Source of the DNA: Proteobacteria bacterium SG_bin5
GTDB taxonomy: Bacteria > Pseudomonadota > Alphaproteobacteria > Sphingomonadales > Sphingomonadaceae
Direction of reading: 5' to 3'
NCBI GenBank assembly: GCA_002083475.1
Contig: LWDI01000085.1
Coordinates: 1-24,880, forward strand
Length of the DNA stretch: 24,880 bases
Part shown: piece after piece, positions 1 through 8,031 of the stretch
Position numbering within the stretch: position 1 is the first letter of the stretch
How the letters are laid out: every line of letters starts with the position of its first letter
Translations under genes and position numbers: made by a program
Notes under the pieces: generated by a model
Databases searched by the model: none
What the model was told of the DNA's origin: nothing
Seen by the model: only the letters and a program-made list of their open reading frames with translations

Positions 1-2447
1 AGTCGATCAAGGTCCTGAAAGGGCTCGACGCGGTCCGCAAGCGCCCCGGCATGTACATCGGCGACACCGACGATGGCTCGGGCCTCCACCATATGGTGTT
101 CGAAGTTTCCGACAATGCGATCGACGAGGCGCTCGCCGGGCATTGCGACCGGATCGACATCGCGCTCAACCCCGATGGCTCGGTGAGCGTCACCGACAAT
201 GGCCGCGGCATCCCGACCGGCATCCACCCCGAAGAAGGCGTGTCGGCGGCCGAAGTCATCATGACCCAGCTCCACGCCGGCGGCAAATTCGAGAATACCT
301 CGGACGATAACGCGTACAAGGTTTCGGGCGGGCTGCACGGCGTCGGCGTGTCGGTGGTGAACGCGCTCAGCGAATGGCTCGATCTCACCATCTGGCGCGA
401 TGGCGCGGAGCATTATATGCGCTTCCACCATGGCGATCCGGTCGCACCCCTGAAGGTCGTCGGCCCGGCGGGGGACAAGCGCGGCACCCGCGTGACTTTC
501 TTCCCCAGTCCGGCGACCTTCAAGATCACCGAATTCGATTTCGACAAGCTCGAACATCGCTATCGCGAGCTCGCTTTCCTCAATTCGGGCGTGCGTCTTT
601 TCCTCACCGACGCGCGCCACGAAGAGCAGAAGACCGTCGAGCTCTATTATGAAGGCGGGATCGCCGCCTTCGTCAAATGGCTCGATCGCACCAAACAGCC
701 GCTGATGCCCGAGCCGGTCGCGATCAACGGCACGCGCGACGATGTGACGATCGACGTCGCGCTCGAATGGAACGACAGCTATTACGAAAACGTCCTCTGC
801 TTCACCAACAACATCCCCCAGCGCGACGGCGGCACGCATCTCGCCGCGTTCCGCGCCGCGCTCACCCGCACGCTCAACAATTATGCCGAAAAATCGGGGC
901 TGCTGAAGAAGGAAAAGGTCACCCTCACCGGCGATGACATGCGCGAGGGGTTGACCGCGATCGTCTCGGTCAAGCTGCCCGACCCCAAATTCAGCAGCCA
1001 GACCAAGGACAAGCTGGTGTCGAGCGAGGTGCGCCAGCCGCTCGAAAGCCTGATGGCCGACAAGCTCGCCGAATGGCTCGAGGAAAATCCCGCGCATGGC
1101 CGCGCGATCATCGGCAAGGTGATCGACGCCGCCGCCGCGCGCGAGGCGGCGAAGAAAGCGCGCGAGCTCACCCGCCGCAAGGGGGTGATGGATTCGATGG
1201 GCGGGCTGCCCGGCAAGCTCCATGATTGCCGCGAGCGCGACCCCGCCAAGGCCGAACTCTTCATCGTGGAGGGCGATTCGGCGGGCGGCTCGGCCAAATC
1301 GGGGCGCGACAGCGAATATCAGGCGATCCTGCCGATCCGCGGCAAAATCCTGAACGTCGAGCGCGCGCGCACCGACCGGATGCTCTCGTCCAAGGAAATC
1401 ATCGCGCTCATCCAGGCGATGGGCACGGGCATCGGCCGCGAGGAATTCAACCTCGCCAAATTGCGCTATCACAAGATCGTGATCATGACCGACGCCGATG
1501 TCGACGGCGCGCATATCCGCACCTTGTTGCTGACGTTCTTCTACCGGCAAATGCCCGAAATCATCGAGGCGGGGCATTTGTTCATCGCCCAGCCGCCGCT
1601 TTACAAGGCGGCGCGCGGGCGCAGCGAAGTGTACCTCAAGGACGATGCCGCGCTCGACGATTATCTGGTCGAGCACGGCGTCGCGCAAAGCGTGTTCGAG
1701 GGCGCGGGCGGGCAGCGTTCGGGCGCCGATCTGCGCGCGCTGGTCGATCAAACGCGGCGGCTGCGCACCCTGATGCGCTATGTGCCGCGCCGCTATGATC
1801 CGGTGATCGTCGAAGCGCTGGCGCTCGCCGGCGCGCTCGATCCGGGGGGGACGCGCGAAGGGGCGCTCGCGGCGGCGGTCGCGCGGCTCGAATTGGGCGA
1901 TGCCGAGGCGGCCTGGTCGGCGCAGCTGGGGGCCGAGGGCGCGCTCCATTTCCAGCGGCGCTGGCGCGGGGTGACCGATCACCACATCATCGAAGCCGCC
2001 TTCCTCGTCTCGGCCGAGGCGCGCAAGCTCCATGCGCTGGCGCGCGAACTGGCCGAAAGCTTCGCCGCGCCGGGCAAGCTCGTCTCGGCCAAGGGCGCCG
2101 GCGTCGCCGAGGGCGAGCCGAGCGAGGGCGAGCCGAGCGACGCCGCCCCCGCCCCGCGCGCCAAGGGCGACGCGCGCGTCACGCGCCCCAGCGAATTGCT
2201 CGACGCGGTGCTCGACACCGGGCGCAAGGGCCTCAAGATCCAGCGCTACAAGGGGCTCGGCGAGATGAACGCCGAGCAATTATGGGAGACGACGCTCGAC
2301 CCCGCCAATCGCGCGATGCTGCGCGTCGAGGTGCAGCAGGCCGACATGGCCGACGAAATCTTCACCCGGCTGATGGGCGACGTCGTCGAGCCGCGCCGCG
2401 AGTTCATTCAGGACAATGCGCTGAGCGTCGCCAATTTGGACGTTTGA
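1..2447 (+). CDS. gyrB: DNA gyrase subunit B, 5' end missing
   Basis: ATPase subunit of DNA gyrase, which with GyrA introduces negative supercoils into DNA. The reading frame is already open at base 3 (SIKVLKGLDAVRKRPGMYIGD), so the gene begins before the window; the ATG at 51 is internal and only about 20 N-terminal residues are missing. Visible parts in order are the GHKL ATPase domain with the N-box (EVSDNAIDEALAGH, about 99-140) and the GGLHGVG glycine loop (about 337-357), the transducer domain, the TOPRIM domain with EGDSAGG (about 1269-1289) and DADVDGAH (about 1490-1513), and the C-terminal QRYKGLGEMNAEQLW signature (about 2240-2285). A long segment sits between the TOPRIM halves, as in Gram-negative GyrB. 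It contains a low-complexity acidic stretch with a tandem GEPSE repeat (about 2112-2140). The gene converges on the next one, with 43 bases between the stop codons. Confidence 0.97.
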   Translation, partial: SIKVLKGLDAVRKRPGMYIGDTDDGSGLHHMVFEVSDNAIDEALAGHCDRIDIALNPDGSVSVTDNGRGIPTGIHPEEGVSAAEVIMTQLHAGGKFENTSDDNAYKVSGGLHGVGVSVVNALSEWLDLTIWRDGAEHYMRFHHGDPVAPLKVVGPAGDKRGTRVTFFPSPATFKITEFDFDKLEHRYRELAFLNSGVRLFLTDARHEEQKTVELYYEGGIAAFVKWLDRTKQPLMPEPVAINGTRDDVTIDVALEWNDSYYENVLCFTNNIPQRDGGTHLAAFRAALTRTLNNYAEKSGLLKKEKVTLTGDDMREGLTAIVSVKLPDPKFSSQTKDKLVSSEVRQPLESLMADKLAEWLEENPAHGRAIIGKVIDAAAAREAAKKARELTRRKGVMDSMGGLPGKLHDCRERDPAKAELFIVEGDSAGGSAKSGRDSEYQAILPIRGKILNVERARTDRMLSSKEIIALIQAMGTGIGREEFNLAKLRYHKIVIMTDADVDGAHIRTLLLTFFYRQMPEIIEAGHLFIAQPPLYKAARGRSEVYLKDDAALDDYLVEHGVAQSVFEGAGGQRSGADLRALVDQTRRLRTLMRYVPRRYDPVIVEALALAGALDPGGTREGALAAAVARLELGDAEAAWSAQLGAEGALHFQRRWRGVTDHHIIEAAFLVSAEARKLHALARELAESFAAPGKLVSAKGAGVAEGEPSEGEPSDAAPAPRAKGDARVTRPSELLDAVLDTGRKGLKIQRYKGLGEMNAEQLWETTLDPANRAMLRVEVQQADMADEIFTRLMGDVVEPRREFIQDNALSVANLDV

Positions 2448-2484
2448 CGGCGGCCACCGGGGATCGGCGGGGTCGGCGGGGCTC

Positions 2485-2503
2485 GGCGGGTCAAAAACCC
2501 GCC
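2485..2503. terminator. Short hairpin between convergent genes
   Basis: A 7-bp perfect stem (GGCGGGT / ACCCGCC, loop CAAAA) lies between the gyrB stop and the end of the convergent lactonase-like gene, overlapping the stop codon of the latter. There is no clear T tract on either strand, so it is at best a weak or bidirectional terminator. Confidence 0.3.
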
Positions 2504-3789
2504 AGACCCTCGGGACTGTCATAGGGGATTTTCTGCCGGCCGATTTCGGTGAGCGAGCCGTCCTCCTTGTTCAACCGATAGCTCACCAGCACGGCGGCAT
2601 TGCCGTAAATCTGGTGGAAATAGCGATCATCGGGGGTCAGCCAACTATCGCTCGGCCCGCTGCTCACGCGGTTGTTGACCGCGCGGAAATTGCCGTCGCC
2701 GGGCACTTCGGCGCAAGCGGGATCCTTCAACAGGCGCAATTGGCCGTTATCGAGCCGATAGCTCGAAACATTGCCATAGCCGAAATTGGTCGCGAGGATC
2801 ACGCGATTGTCGCGGGTGATTTGCAGCCAGCAAAGTTCGGAGGGTTTGCCGAGCTTGGTGTCGATCGGCACCAGCGGCGCGGTGGAGACGCTGCCGTCGG
2901 CGGCGAGCTTGCTCAGCACCAGCCCGTCGCCGACGGCGGCCCCGTTCACGAACATCGTGCTGCTGCCGTGGAGGAAAGCGATGTAGAAAGGCCCCGCGCC
3001 GCCCGCGTCGGCGAAGCGCGGCGCGCCGAGCGTGCCGTCGGCATTGACCGGGAAAATCGCCAGCCCATCGGGATCGGGCGCGTTCGAGACGATCAGCTTC
3101 GGGCTGCCGTCGGGATTGGCTGAGGGGCGGAAATCGAACAAATTGTCGACGAGCAGCCATTTGCCGTCGGGCGAAAGCACCGCCTGGGTCGGGATGCGAT
3201 CGTTCTTGGCGCCGTTGTTGGTCGAATAGCGCGCGTCGGTCGGCGTCAATCTGCCGTCGCGCACGCGCATGGCGCGCAAATGATCGGGCCCGAAGCTGTG
3301 GAGCACGTAGAGCATCCCCGCCCGCGCGTTCCAGACGAGCGATTTGGCGGTGCCACTCTTGCCCGTCACCGGCGCGCCGGTCGGCTGGCGATCGACGCGC
3401 GCGAGCCGGCCATCGGCGCCGACGCGGAACGACGAGACGCTATTGTCGCCGCCGTTGGTGACGAAGAGATAGCGATTGCCCTCGGCCAAAATCACGCTGC
3501 CGGCGCCTTCGAAGGCATTGGGGGCGGCGGCCTGGCCGCTCACCGGCTTGAACACCCCCGATCCCGCGCCGCCGGTGGGCAGCGTTTCGATCAACGTGAG
3601 CGTGCCGTCGTCGCGCCGGCCGAAATGCATCACTTGGTTCACGACTTCGTTGGTCTGCAGATAGAGATGGCCGACGATCCGTTCGGGCCGATCGGCTTCG
3701 GGCGCGCGCGCGGCGGCGCGCCCGAGCGCGGCGAGCGTGGTGATTCCGGCGAGCAGCGTGCGGCGCGCGAGGCGCGGGGTACGGATCAT
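2491..3789 (-). CDS. Exported beta-propeller protein, lactonase (YbhE/PF10282-like) family
   Basis: A 432-residue protein resembling the 6-phosphogluconolactonase/muconate-cyclase-like seven-bladed propellers. Repeated blade-like segments are visible (for example RYLFVTNGGDNSVSSFRV, and VILATNFGYGNVSSYRLDNG near the C-terminus). The N-terminus MIRTPRLARRTLLAGITTLA carries a twin-arginine motif, a hydrophobic stretch and an Ala-rich cleavage region, so Tat export to the periplasm is likely. The frame stays open further upstream, but the ATG at 3789 is chosen because GGGAGG lies 8 bases before it and the Tat signal starts there. The true substrate is unknown: many members of this family have no proven lactonase activity. 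It is monocistronic, convergent with gyrB and divergent from the hisE cluster. Confidence 0.85.
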   Translation of the reverse strand: MIRTPRLARRTLLAGITTLAALGRAAARAPEADRPERIVGHLYLQTNEVVNQVMHFGRRDDGTLTLIETLPTGGAGSGVFKPVSGQAAAPNAFEGAGSVILAEGNRYLFVTNGGDNSVSSFRVGADGRLARVDRQPTGAPVTGKSGTAKSLVWNARAGMLYVLHSFGPDHLRAMRVRDGRLTPTDARYSTNNGAKNDRIPTQAVLSPDGKWLLVDNLFDFRPSANPDGSPKLIVSNAPDPDGLAIFPVNADGTLGAPRFADAGGAGPFYIAFLHGSSTMFVNGAAVGDGLVLSKLAADGSVSTAPLVPIDTKLGKPSELCWLQITRDNRVILATNFGYGNVSSYRLDNGQLRLLKDPACAEVPGDGNFRAVNNRVSSGPSDSWLTPDDRYFHQIYGNAAVLVSYRLNKEDGSLTEIGRQKIPYDSPEGLAGF

Positions 3790-4032
3790 GGCGAATGCCT
3801 CCCTGATGGCGAGCCCGGCGCCGGGCCCGCGCGGGGTGATATCGGCGCAGCGCGCGGCCGGGCTTGTAGATCCCGGCCATGAACGGGCGAACAAGCAAGG
3901 CGATTTCAAAAGGCTTTCGGGCGGTTCGTTATAAAATTCCGCGCGCCCGTCATCGGGCCGGCGCGATGAGGCGACCGCGGCGGGGTCGCGCCATGGCTTG
4001 CCGCCGCGCGCGCGCTCGGCCACAGTCGCGCG

Positions 4033-4206
4033 ATGATCGCGCACGCCGCCACCGCTTCAGGCGCCGCCCATTCGGGGGTCGTCCGCCCGCGCACCGCGCC
4101 CGAAGTCTCCGACGTCGTGTTGTTCGCACTCGCGGTGATCGCGGTCGCCGCCGCGCGCATCGCGCTGCGCCGGCGCTTCGCCAAGAAACGCGCGCGGCGC
4201 GACTGA
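4033..4206 (+). CDS. Small single-pass membrane protein, 57 residues, coupled to hisE
   Basis: I do not recognise a named family. The ORF encodes 57 residues: a polar N-terminus, an APEVSDVV segment, one hydrophobic helix (VVLFALAVIAVAAARIAL, about residues 28-45) and a strongly basic tail (RRRFAKKRARRD). That is the general layout of a short inner-membrane protein or a sorting-tail-like peptide. The ATG at 4033 is the only ATG/GTG/TTG codon after the in-frame stop at 3967. Its stop overlaps the hisE start as TGATG at 4204-4208, the main support for it being translated. No strong Shine-Dalgarno sequence precedes it. Confidence 0.55.
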   Translation: MIAHAATASGAAHSGVVRPRTAPEVSDVVLFALAVIAVAAARIALRRRFAKKRARRD

Positions 4207-4532
4207 TGGACATGCTCGACCGCCTCGAAACCGTGATCCGCGAGCGGCACGGGGGCGATCCCGATGCCTCCTATGTCGCGCGGCTGTTCGCCAAGGGCCG
4301 CGCCAAGATCGCGCAGAAACTGGGCGAGGAAGCGGTCGAGGCGGTGATCGCCGCCGTTCAGGGCGATGCCCGCGCGCTCACCGGCGAGGCGGCCGATCTG
4401 CTCTTCCATCTGCTGGTGCTGCTCGCCGACATGGGCCTGCGCCTCGACGACGTCCGCGCCGAACTCGCGCGGCGCGAGGGGCTGTCGGGCCTCGCCGAAA
4501 AAGCCTCGCGAAAGGACGATCATGCCGATTGA
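4206..4532 (+). CDS. hisE: Phosphoribosyl-ATP pyrophosphatase
   Basis: A 108-residue enzyme that hydrolyses phosphoribosyl-ATP to phosphoribosyl-AMP, the second step of histidine biosynthesis. The all-alpha MazG-like fold is indicated by LGEEAVEAVIAA (EExxE metal-binding motif, residues about 40-50) and EAADLLFHLLVLLADMG (second acidic helix). Length is normal for a stand-alone HisE, not fused to HisI. The start at 4206 overlaps the stop of the small upstream ORF; an in-frame ATG at 4212 is an alternative. In many sphingomonads hisE follows hisF directly; here no hisF is next to it, only the small membrane ORF and a divergent lactonase-like gene. Its 3' end overlaps the HIT gene by 11 bases. 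Confidence 0.93.
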   Translation: MDMLDRLETVIRERHGGDPDASYVARLFAKGRAKIAQKLGEEAVEAVIAAVQGDARALTGEAADLLFHLLVLLADMGLRLDDVRAELARREGLSGLAEKASRKDDHAD

Positions 4533-4899
4533 CGCCACCCAGCCCTATGACGACGCCAATGTCTTCGCCCGCATCCTGCGCGGCGAAATCCCCGCGACCA
4601 AGGTTTACGAAGACGACCACGCGCTCGCCTTTCACGACATCAACCCGCAGGCGCCGACCCATATCCTGGTGATCCCCAAGGGCGCTTATGTGAGCTGGGA
4701 CGATTTCACCGCGAAGGCGAGCGACGCCGAAATCGCGGGCTTCGTCCGCGCGGTGGGCTATGTCGCGCGCGCCGCCGGCTTGGTCGCCCCCGGCTATCGC
4801 CTGCTCGCCAATATCGGGCGCGACGGGCATCAGGAAGTGCCGCATCTCCACGTCCATCTCTTCGCCGGGCGCCCGCTCGGGCCGATGCTCGCGGGCTGA
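4522..4899 (+). CDS. HIT family purine nucleoside phosphoramidase (HinT-like)
   Basis: A 125-residue cytosolic nucleotide hydrolase of the histidine-triad superfamily; HinT proteins hydrolyse AMP-lysine and AMP-amidates. The family hallmarks are visible: NVFARILRGEIPATKVYEDD near the start, FHDINPQAPTHILVIPK in the core, and the catalytic triad HLHVHLF near the C-terminus. An AAAGGA sequence lies 5-6 bases before the ATG. The start falls inside the end of hisE, so the two are probably co-translated. The hisE-HIT neighbourhood is common in alphaproteobacteria. Confidence 0.93.
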   Translation: MPIDATQPYDDANVFARILRGEIPATKVYEDDHALAFHDINPQAPTHILVIPKGAYVSWDDFTAKASDAEIAGFVRAVGYVARAAGLVAPGYRLLANIGRDGHQEVPHLHVHLFAGRPLGPMLAG

Positions 4900-4941
4900 G
4901 CGCCGCGCGCGGCGTCACCGCCCCCCGTTCATCACGCCAGA

Positions 4942-4976
4942 TTGACCATTGTGCCGGCTCGATTTGGCTTTAGGGT
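4942..4976 (+). promoter_or_regulatory. Possible promoter of the permease gene
   Basis: TTGACC at 4942-4947 matches a -35 box well and lies about 80 bases upstream of the permease start, in the only gap before it. A -10 match is poor: the best nearby hexamers (CTTTAG, TAGGGT, about 4968-4976) are too far away for normal spacing. Weak prediction. Confidence 0.25.
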
Positions 4977-5027
4977 CACCCGCCACGGACGGCGCGCGGG
5001 GGACGCGCGCCGCGTATGGAGAGCAGA

Positions 5028-6584
5028 ATGATTTTTGGGCGGGTAAAACCCCTGCAGGCCATTTTGGCCACCGCCGAGCGCAAGTCGCTCCATCGTTCAC
5101 TAGGCGCGTTCCAATTGACCTTGTTCGGGATCGGCTGCGTGATCGGCACCGGCATTTTCGTGCTGACCGCCGCCGGCGCGCAGAAAGCGGGGCCGGGGCT
5201 GATGCTGGCCTTCGCGATCGCGGGCGCGATCTGCATCGTGGCGGCGCTCTGCTATGCCGAGATCGCGGCGATGGTGCCGGTCGCCGGCTCGGCCTATACT
5301 TATACTTATGCGACGATGGGCGAGTTCCTCGCCTGGACCGTGGGCTGGGCGCTGGTGCTCGAATATGCGGTCGCGGCCTCGGCGGTGTGCGTCGGATGGT
5401 CGGGCTATTTGACGGGGACCGTGCTCAAAAGCTCGCTCGACATCGTCTTGCCGGCCTGGGCGACCGCCGGTCCTTTGGTGTTCGGGGGGGCCGAAGGCGG
5501 CTTCGTCAACCTGCCCGCGGCCGGCATCGCGCTGCTCGTCACCTGGCTGCTGATGATCGGCACCACCGAAAGCGCCCGCGTCAACGCGGTGCTCGTCGCG
5601 ATCAAGGTGGCCGCGCTCACCGCCTTCATCGTGCTGACCCTGCCCAAGGTGAACAGCGCCGAGTTCAGCCCCTTCCTGCCGGCCGGCGTGTTCGGCGATC
5701 TGGGCAAAGGGGTTGGCGCGGTCGGCGCGGCGGCGACCATCTTCTTCGCTTATGTCGGCTTCGACGCGGTGTCGACTGCCGCCGAGGAAACCCGCAATCC
5801 GCAGCGCAACGTGCCGATCGGGCTGATCGGTTCGCTGCTGTTCTGCACGGTGTTCTACATCATCGTCGCCGCCGGCGCGATCGGCACGATCGGCGGCCAG
5901 CCGATCATGGGCGCGGACGGCACCCCGCTCGCGGCCGGCTCGCCCGAACTCGCCCGGCAATGCGCGCTGCCCGAACATGCCCAGGCGCTGGTCTGCTCCA
6001 ACGAAGCGCTGGCGCATGTGCTGCGCGTGATCGGCTTCGGCACCGTGGGCAATTTGCTCGGCTATGCCGCGTTCATCGCGCTGCCCTCGGTGATCCTGAT
6101 CCTGCTGTTCGGCCAGACGCGCATTTTCTTCGTGATGGCGCGCGACGGGATGCTGCCGGCGGCGCTCGCCAAGGTCCACCCCAAGTGGAAGACGCCGCAC
6201 ATCGTGACCGCCTTCACCGGTGTCGCCACGGCGCTGGCGGCCGCGTTCTTCCCGGTCGGTCAGCTCGCCGATTGGGCCAATGCCGGTACCCTTTATGCCT
6301 TCATGATGGTCGCGATCGCGGTGATGGTTCTGCGCTTCACCGCGCCCGATCAGCCGCGCAAATTCCGCACGCCGGCGCTGTGGTTGATCGGCCCGGCGAC
6401 GATCCTGGGCTGCGTGTTCCTGTTCTTCAACCTGCCGTGGCAAGCGATGGTCGTGTTCGCCGTGTGGGGGGTGATCGGGATCCTCGTCTATTTCGCCTAT
6501 AGCCGCCAGGCGAGCCACCTCGGGCAGGGCCTGGTCGAGGTTCATGAAGGCGAGCTCGACATGCCCCCGCCGGGAGTCGCCTGA
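5028..6584 (+). CDS. APC superfamily amino-acid permease (CAT/YfnA-like)
   Basis: A 518-residue inner-membrane transporter of the amino acid-polyamine-organocation superfamily. TM1 carries the typical glycine-rich break GIGCVIGTGIF. About 12 hydrophobic segments follow, including AFAIAGAICIVAALCYAEIAA, FFAYVGFDAVSTAAEE (TM6 region) and QTRIFFVMARDGMLP after TM8. These features resemble cationic amino-acid transporters of the YfnA group; the substrate cannot be read from sequence. A periplasmic or cytoplasmic loop holds two cysteines (QCALPEHAQALVC, about 5960-5996). The ATG at 5028 is preferred over the in-frame ATG at 5016, because GGAG at 5018-5021 then lies 6 bases upstream. A strong hairpin follows the stop. 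Confidence 0.92.
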   Translation: MIFGRVKPLQAILATAERKSLHRSLGAFQLTLFGIGCVIGTGIFVLTAAGAQKAGPGLMLAFAIAGAICIVAALCYAEIAAMVPVAGSAYTYTYATMGEFLAWTVGWALVLEYAVAASAVCVGWSGYLTGTVLKSSLDIVLPAWATAGPLVFGGAEGGFVNLPAAGIALLVTWLLMIGTTESARVNAVLVAIKVAALTAFIVLTLPKVNSAEFSPFLPAGVFGDLGKGVGAVGAAATIFFAYVGFDAVSTAAEETRNPQRNVPIGLIGSLLFCTVFYIIVAAGAIGTIGGQPIMGADGTPLAAGSPELARQCALPEHAQALVCSNEALAHVLRVIGFGTVGNLLGYAAFIALPSVILILLFGQTRIFFVMARDGMLPAALAKVHPKWKTPHIVTAFTGVATALAAAFFPVGQLADWANAGTLYAFMMVAIAVMVLRFTAPDQPRKFRTPALWLIGPATILGCVFLFFNLPWQAMVVFAVWGVIGILVYFAYSRQASHLGQGLVEVHEGELDMPPPGVA

Positions 6585-6591
6585 TCGGGCC

Positions 6592-6623
6592 GCGCGGCGG
6601 TCGGAGGTTCCCGACCGCCGCGC
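6592..6623 (+). terminator. Perfect 13-bp hairpin after the permease gene
   Basis: GCGCGGCGGTCGG (6592-6604) pairs perfectly with CCGACCGCCGCGC (6611-6623) around a 6-base loop, 8 bases after the permease stop. The following DNA has only a short pyrimidine-rich run rather than a T tract. It may act as a bidirectional barrier, since the convergent glpX gene ends about 70 bases beyond. Confidence 0.65.
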
Positions 6624-6695
6624 CACGCTCGAGTTCTTCCTGGCTTGGCGTGAGAATAATGCAGCGTCTTCGCGTCGTCGCGCGGGCGCGAAAAC

Positions 6696-7664
6696 TCAAT
6701 CCACCCGGTGCTCGCCCTTCACCCAGCGCACCGTGCCCGAGCTCGCGCGCATCACCACGCTCTCGGTGGTCAGCCGCCCGCCCCGGCGCTTGACGCCGGC
6801 GAGCAGCGAGCCGTCGGTCACGCCGGTCGCCGCGAAGATGCAGTCGCCGCGCGCGAGCTCCTTCAGATCATATTGCTTGTCGAGATCGGCGATGCCCCAT
6901 TTCGCCGCCCGCGCGCGCTCGTCATCGTTGCGGAACACCAGCCGGCCCTTGAACTGCCCGCCGACGCAGCGAAGCGCCGCCGCCGCGAGCACCCCCTCGG
7001 GCGCGCCGCCCTGGCCGATGTAAATGTCGATATTGGTGTCCGGGTTGGTCGTCGCGATCACGCCGGCGACGTCGCCATCGGGGATGAGCGTGATGCCGCA
7101 GCCGAGCTTGCGCAATTCCTTGATTAGCTTTTCGTGGCGCGGGCGATCGAGCACGCACGCCATGATGTCCTTGGCCTTCACCCCCTTGGCCTTGGCGAGC
7201 TTCTTGATCGTGGTCGCGATCGGCGCGTCGAGATCGATCAGATCGGCGGGATAACCGGGGCCGATCGCCATTTTCTCCATATAGACGTCGGGCGCGTTGA
7301 GCAGGCAGCCTTCCTCGGCGATCGCCAGCACCGCGAGCGCGTTGGGCCCGGCCTTGGCGGTGATCGTCGTGCCCTCGAGGGGGTCGAGCGCGATGTCGAT
7401 CTTCGGCCCCTTGCCGATCGCCGAGCCGACCTTCTCGCCGATATAGAGCATCGGCGCCTCGTCGCGCTCGCCCTCGCCGATCACGACGGTGCCGTCCATG
7501 TAAAGGCCGTTCAGCGCCTCGCGCATCGCCTCGACCGCGGCGGCGTCCGCCGCTTTCTCGTCGCCGCGCCCGATGAGCTTGGCCGAGGCGATCGCGGCGG
7601 CCTCGGTCACCCGCACCATTTCGAGCACGAGCACGCGATCGAGAACTTTACTGGCCTTGGGCAT
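6696..7664 (-). CDS. glpX: Fructose-1,6-bisphosphatase class II
   Basis: A 322-residue metal-dependent phosphatase that converts fructose 1,6-bisphosphate to fructose 6-phosphate in gluconeogenesis; some homologues also act on sedoheptulose 1,7-bisphosphate. Family motifs are clear: VVIGEGERDEAPMLYIGE (metal-binding region), DPLEGTTITAKAGPNALAVLA (substrate/metal loop) and IYIGQGGAPEGVLAAAALRC. The ATG at 7664 gives MPKASKVLDRVLVLEMVRVTEAAA, the normal N-terminus, with GGGGAGG 4 bases upstream; the frame is open further 5' but with no family similarity. No partner gene lies beside it: the AT-rich island begins just upstream. Confidence 0.95.
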   Translation of the reverse strand: MPKASKVLDRVLVLEMVRVTEAAAIASAKLIGRGDEKAADAAAVEAMREALNGLYMDGTVVIGEGERDEAPMLYIGEKVGSAIGKGPKIDIALDPLEGTTITAKAGPNALAVLAIAEEGCLLNAPDVYMEKMAIGPGYPADLIDLDAPIATTIKKLAKAKGVKAKDIMACVLDRPRHEKLIKELRKLGCGITLIPDGDVAGVIATTNPDTNIDIYIGQGGAPEGVLAAAALRCVGGQFKGRLVFRNDDERARAAKWGIADLDKQYDLKELARGDCIFAATGVTDGSLLAGVKRRGGRLTTESVVMRASSGTVRWVKGEHRVD

Positions 7665-8031
7665 GCATCCTCCCCTTTTGGCCGCGCGATAGGGGGTGAG
7701 GGGGGGATTGTCGAGGGGTGGGGGTGGGGGGTAGGACAGCGAGTGGAAGGATGTCATTCGGCGCGAGCTGTTTAGTCACGTCTCATTTCTCTTCATTAGA
7801 AGCAAGCATCGGTGTTCTTGCACGCTGCAGTTAGCGCGGCCGCATTAACACACCCACGGCGGTCAGAAACAAGCAACATTCACGTCAAACGACCTTTCCA
7901 TGGGCGATCATCGGTTCGGACAAAATCACCCATTCAAGGGTCAATTCATTTAATCTCCGCGACCATCTAATTATCTTTTCGATATCTGGAAACGAAAAAA
8001 GCAAACATGTTTGTGAAACGATCAAACGTAT
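7665..8031. other. Gap between glpX and the island operon
   Basis: This stretch of 367 bases has no supported gene. Its right-hand end as drawn (7692-7731, upstream of glpX) is a run of G tracts on the + strand with potential to form a G-quadruplex. From about 7760 the composition becomes clearly AT-richer, which continues through the three-gene operon. I found no tRNA, integrase remnant or convincing promoter. Confidence 0.6.
7995..8013 (-). terminator. Possible terminator of the CHAT/uL15 operon
   Basis: On the minus strand the palindrome CAAACATGTTTG (8013-8002) is followed at once by C and a run of six T (8000-7995), about 20 bases after the stop of the uL15-fusion gene. The T tract is good but the stem is short, so this is a modest prediction. 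Confidence 0.4.

Noticed and set aside
5100..6626. Minus-strand open frame of 508 codons across the permease gene
   Set aside because: Antisense shadow of the permease with biased composition and no family similarity.
7665..8031. tRNA gene or attachment site at the island edge
   Set aside because: No cloverleaf-like sequence, TTCGA arm or flanking direct repeat was found on either side of the island.
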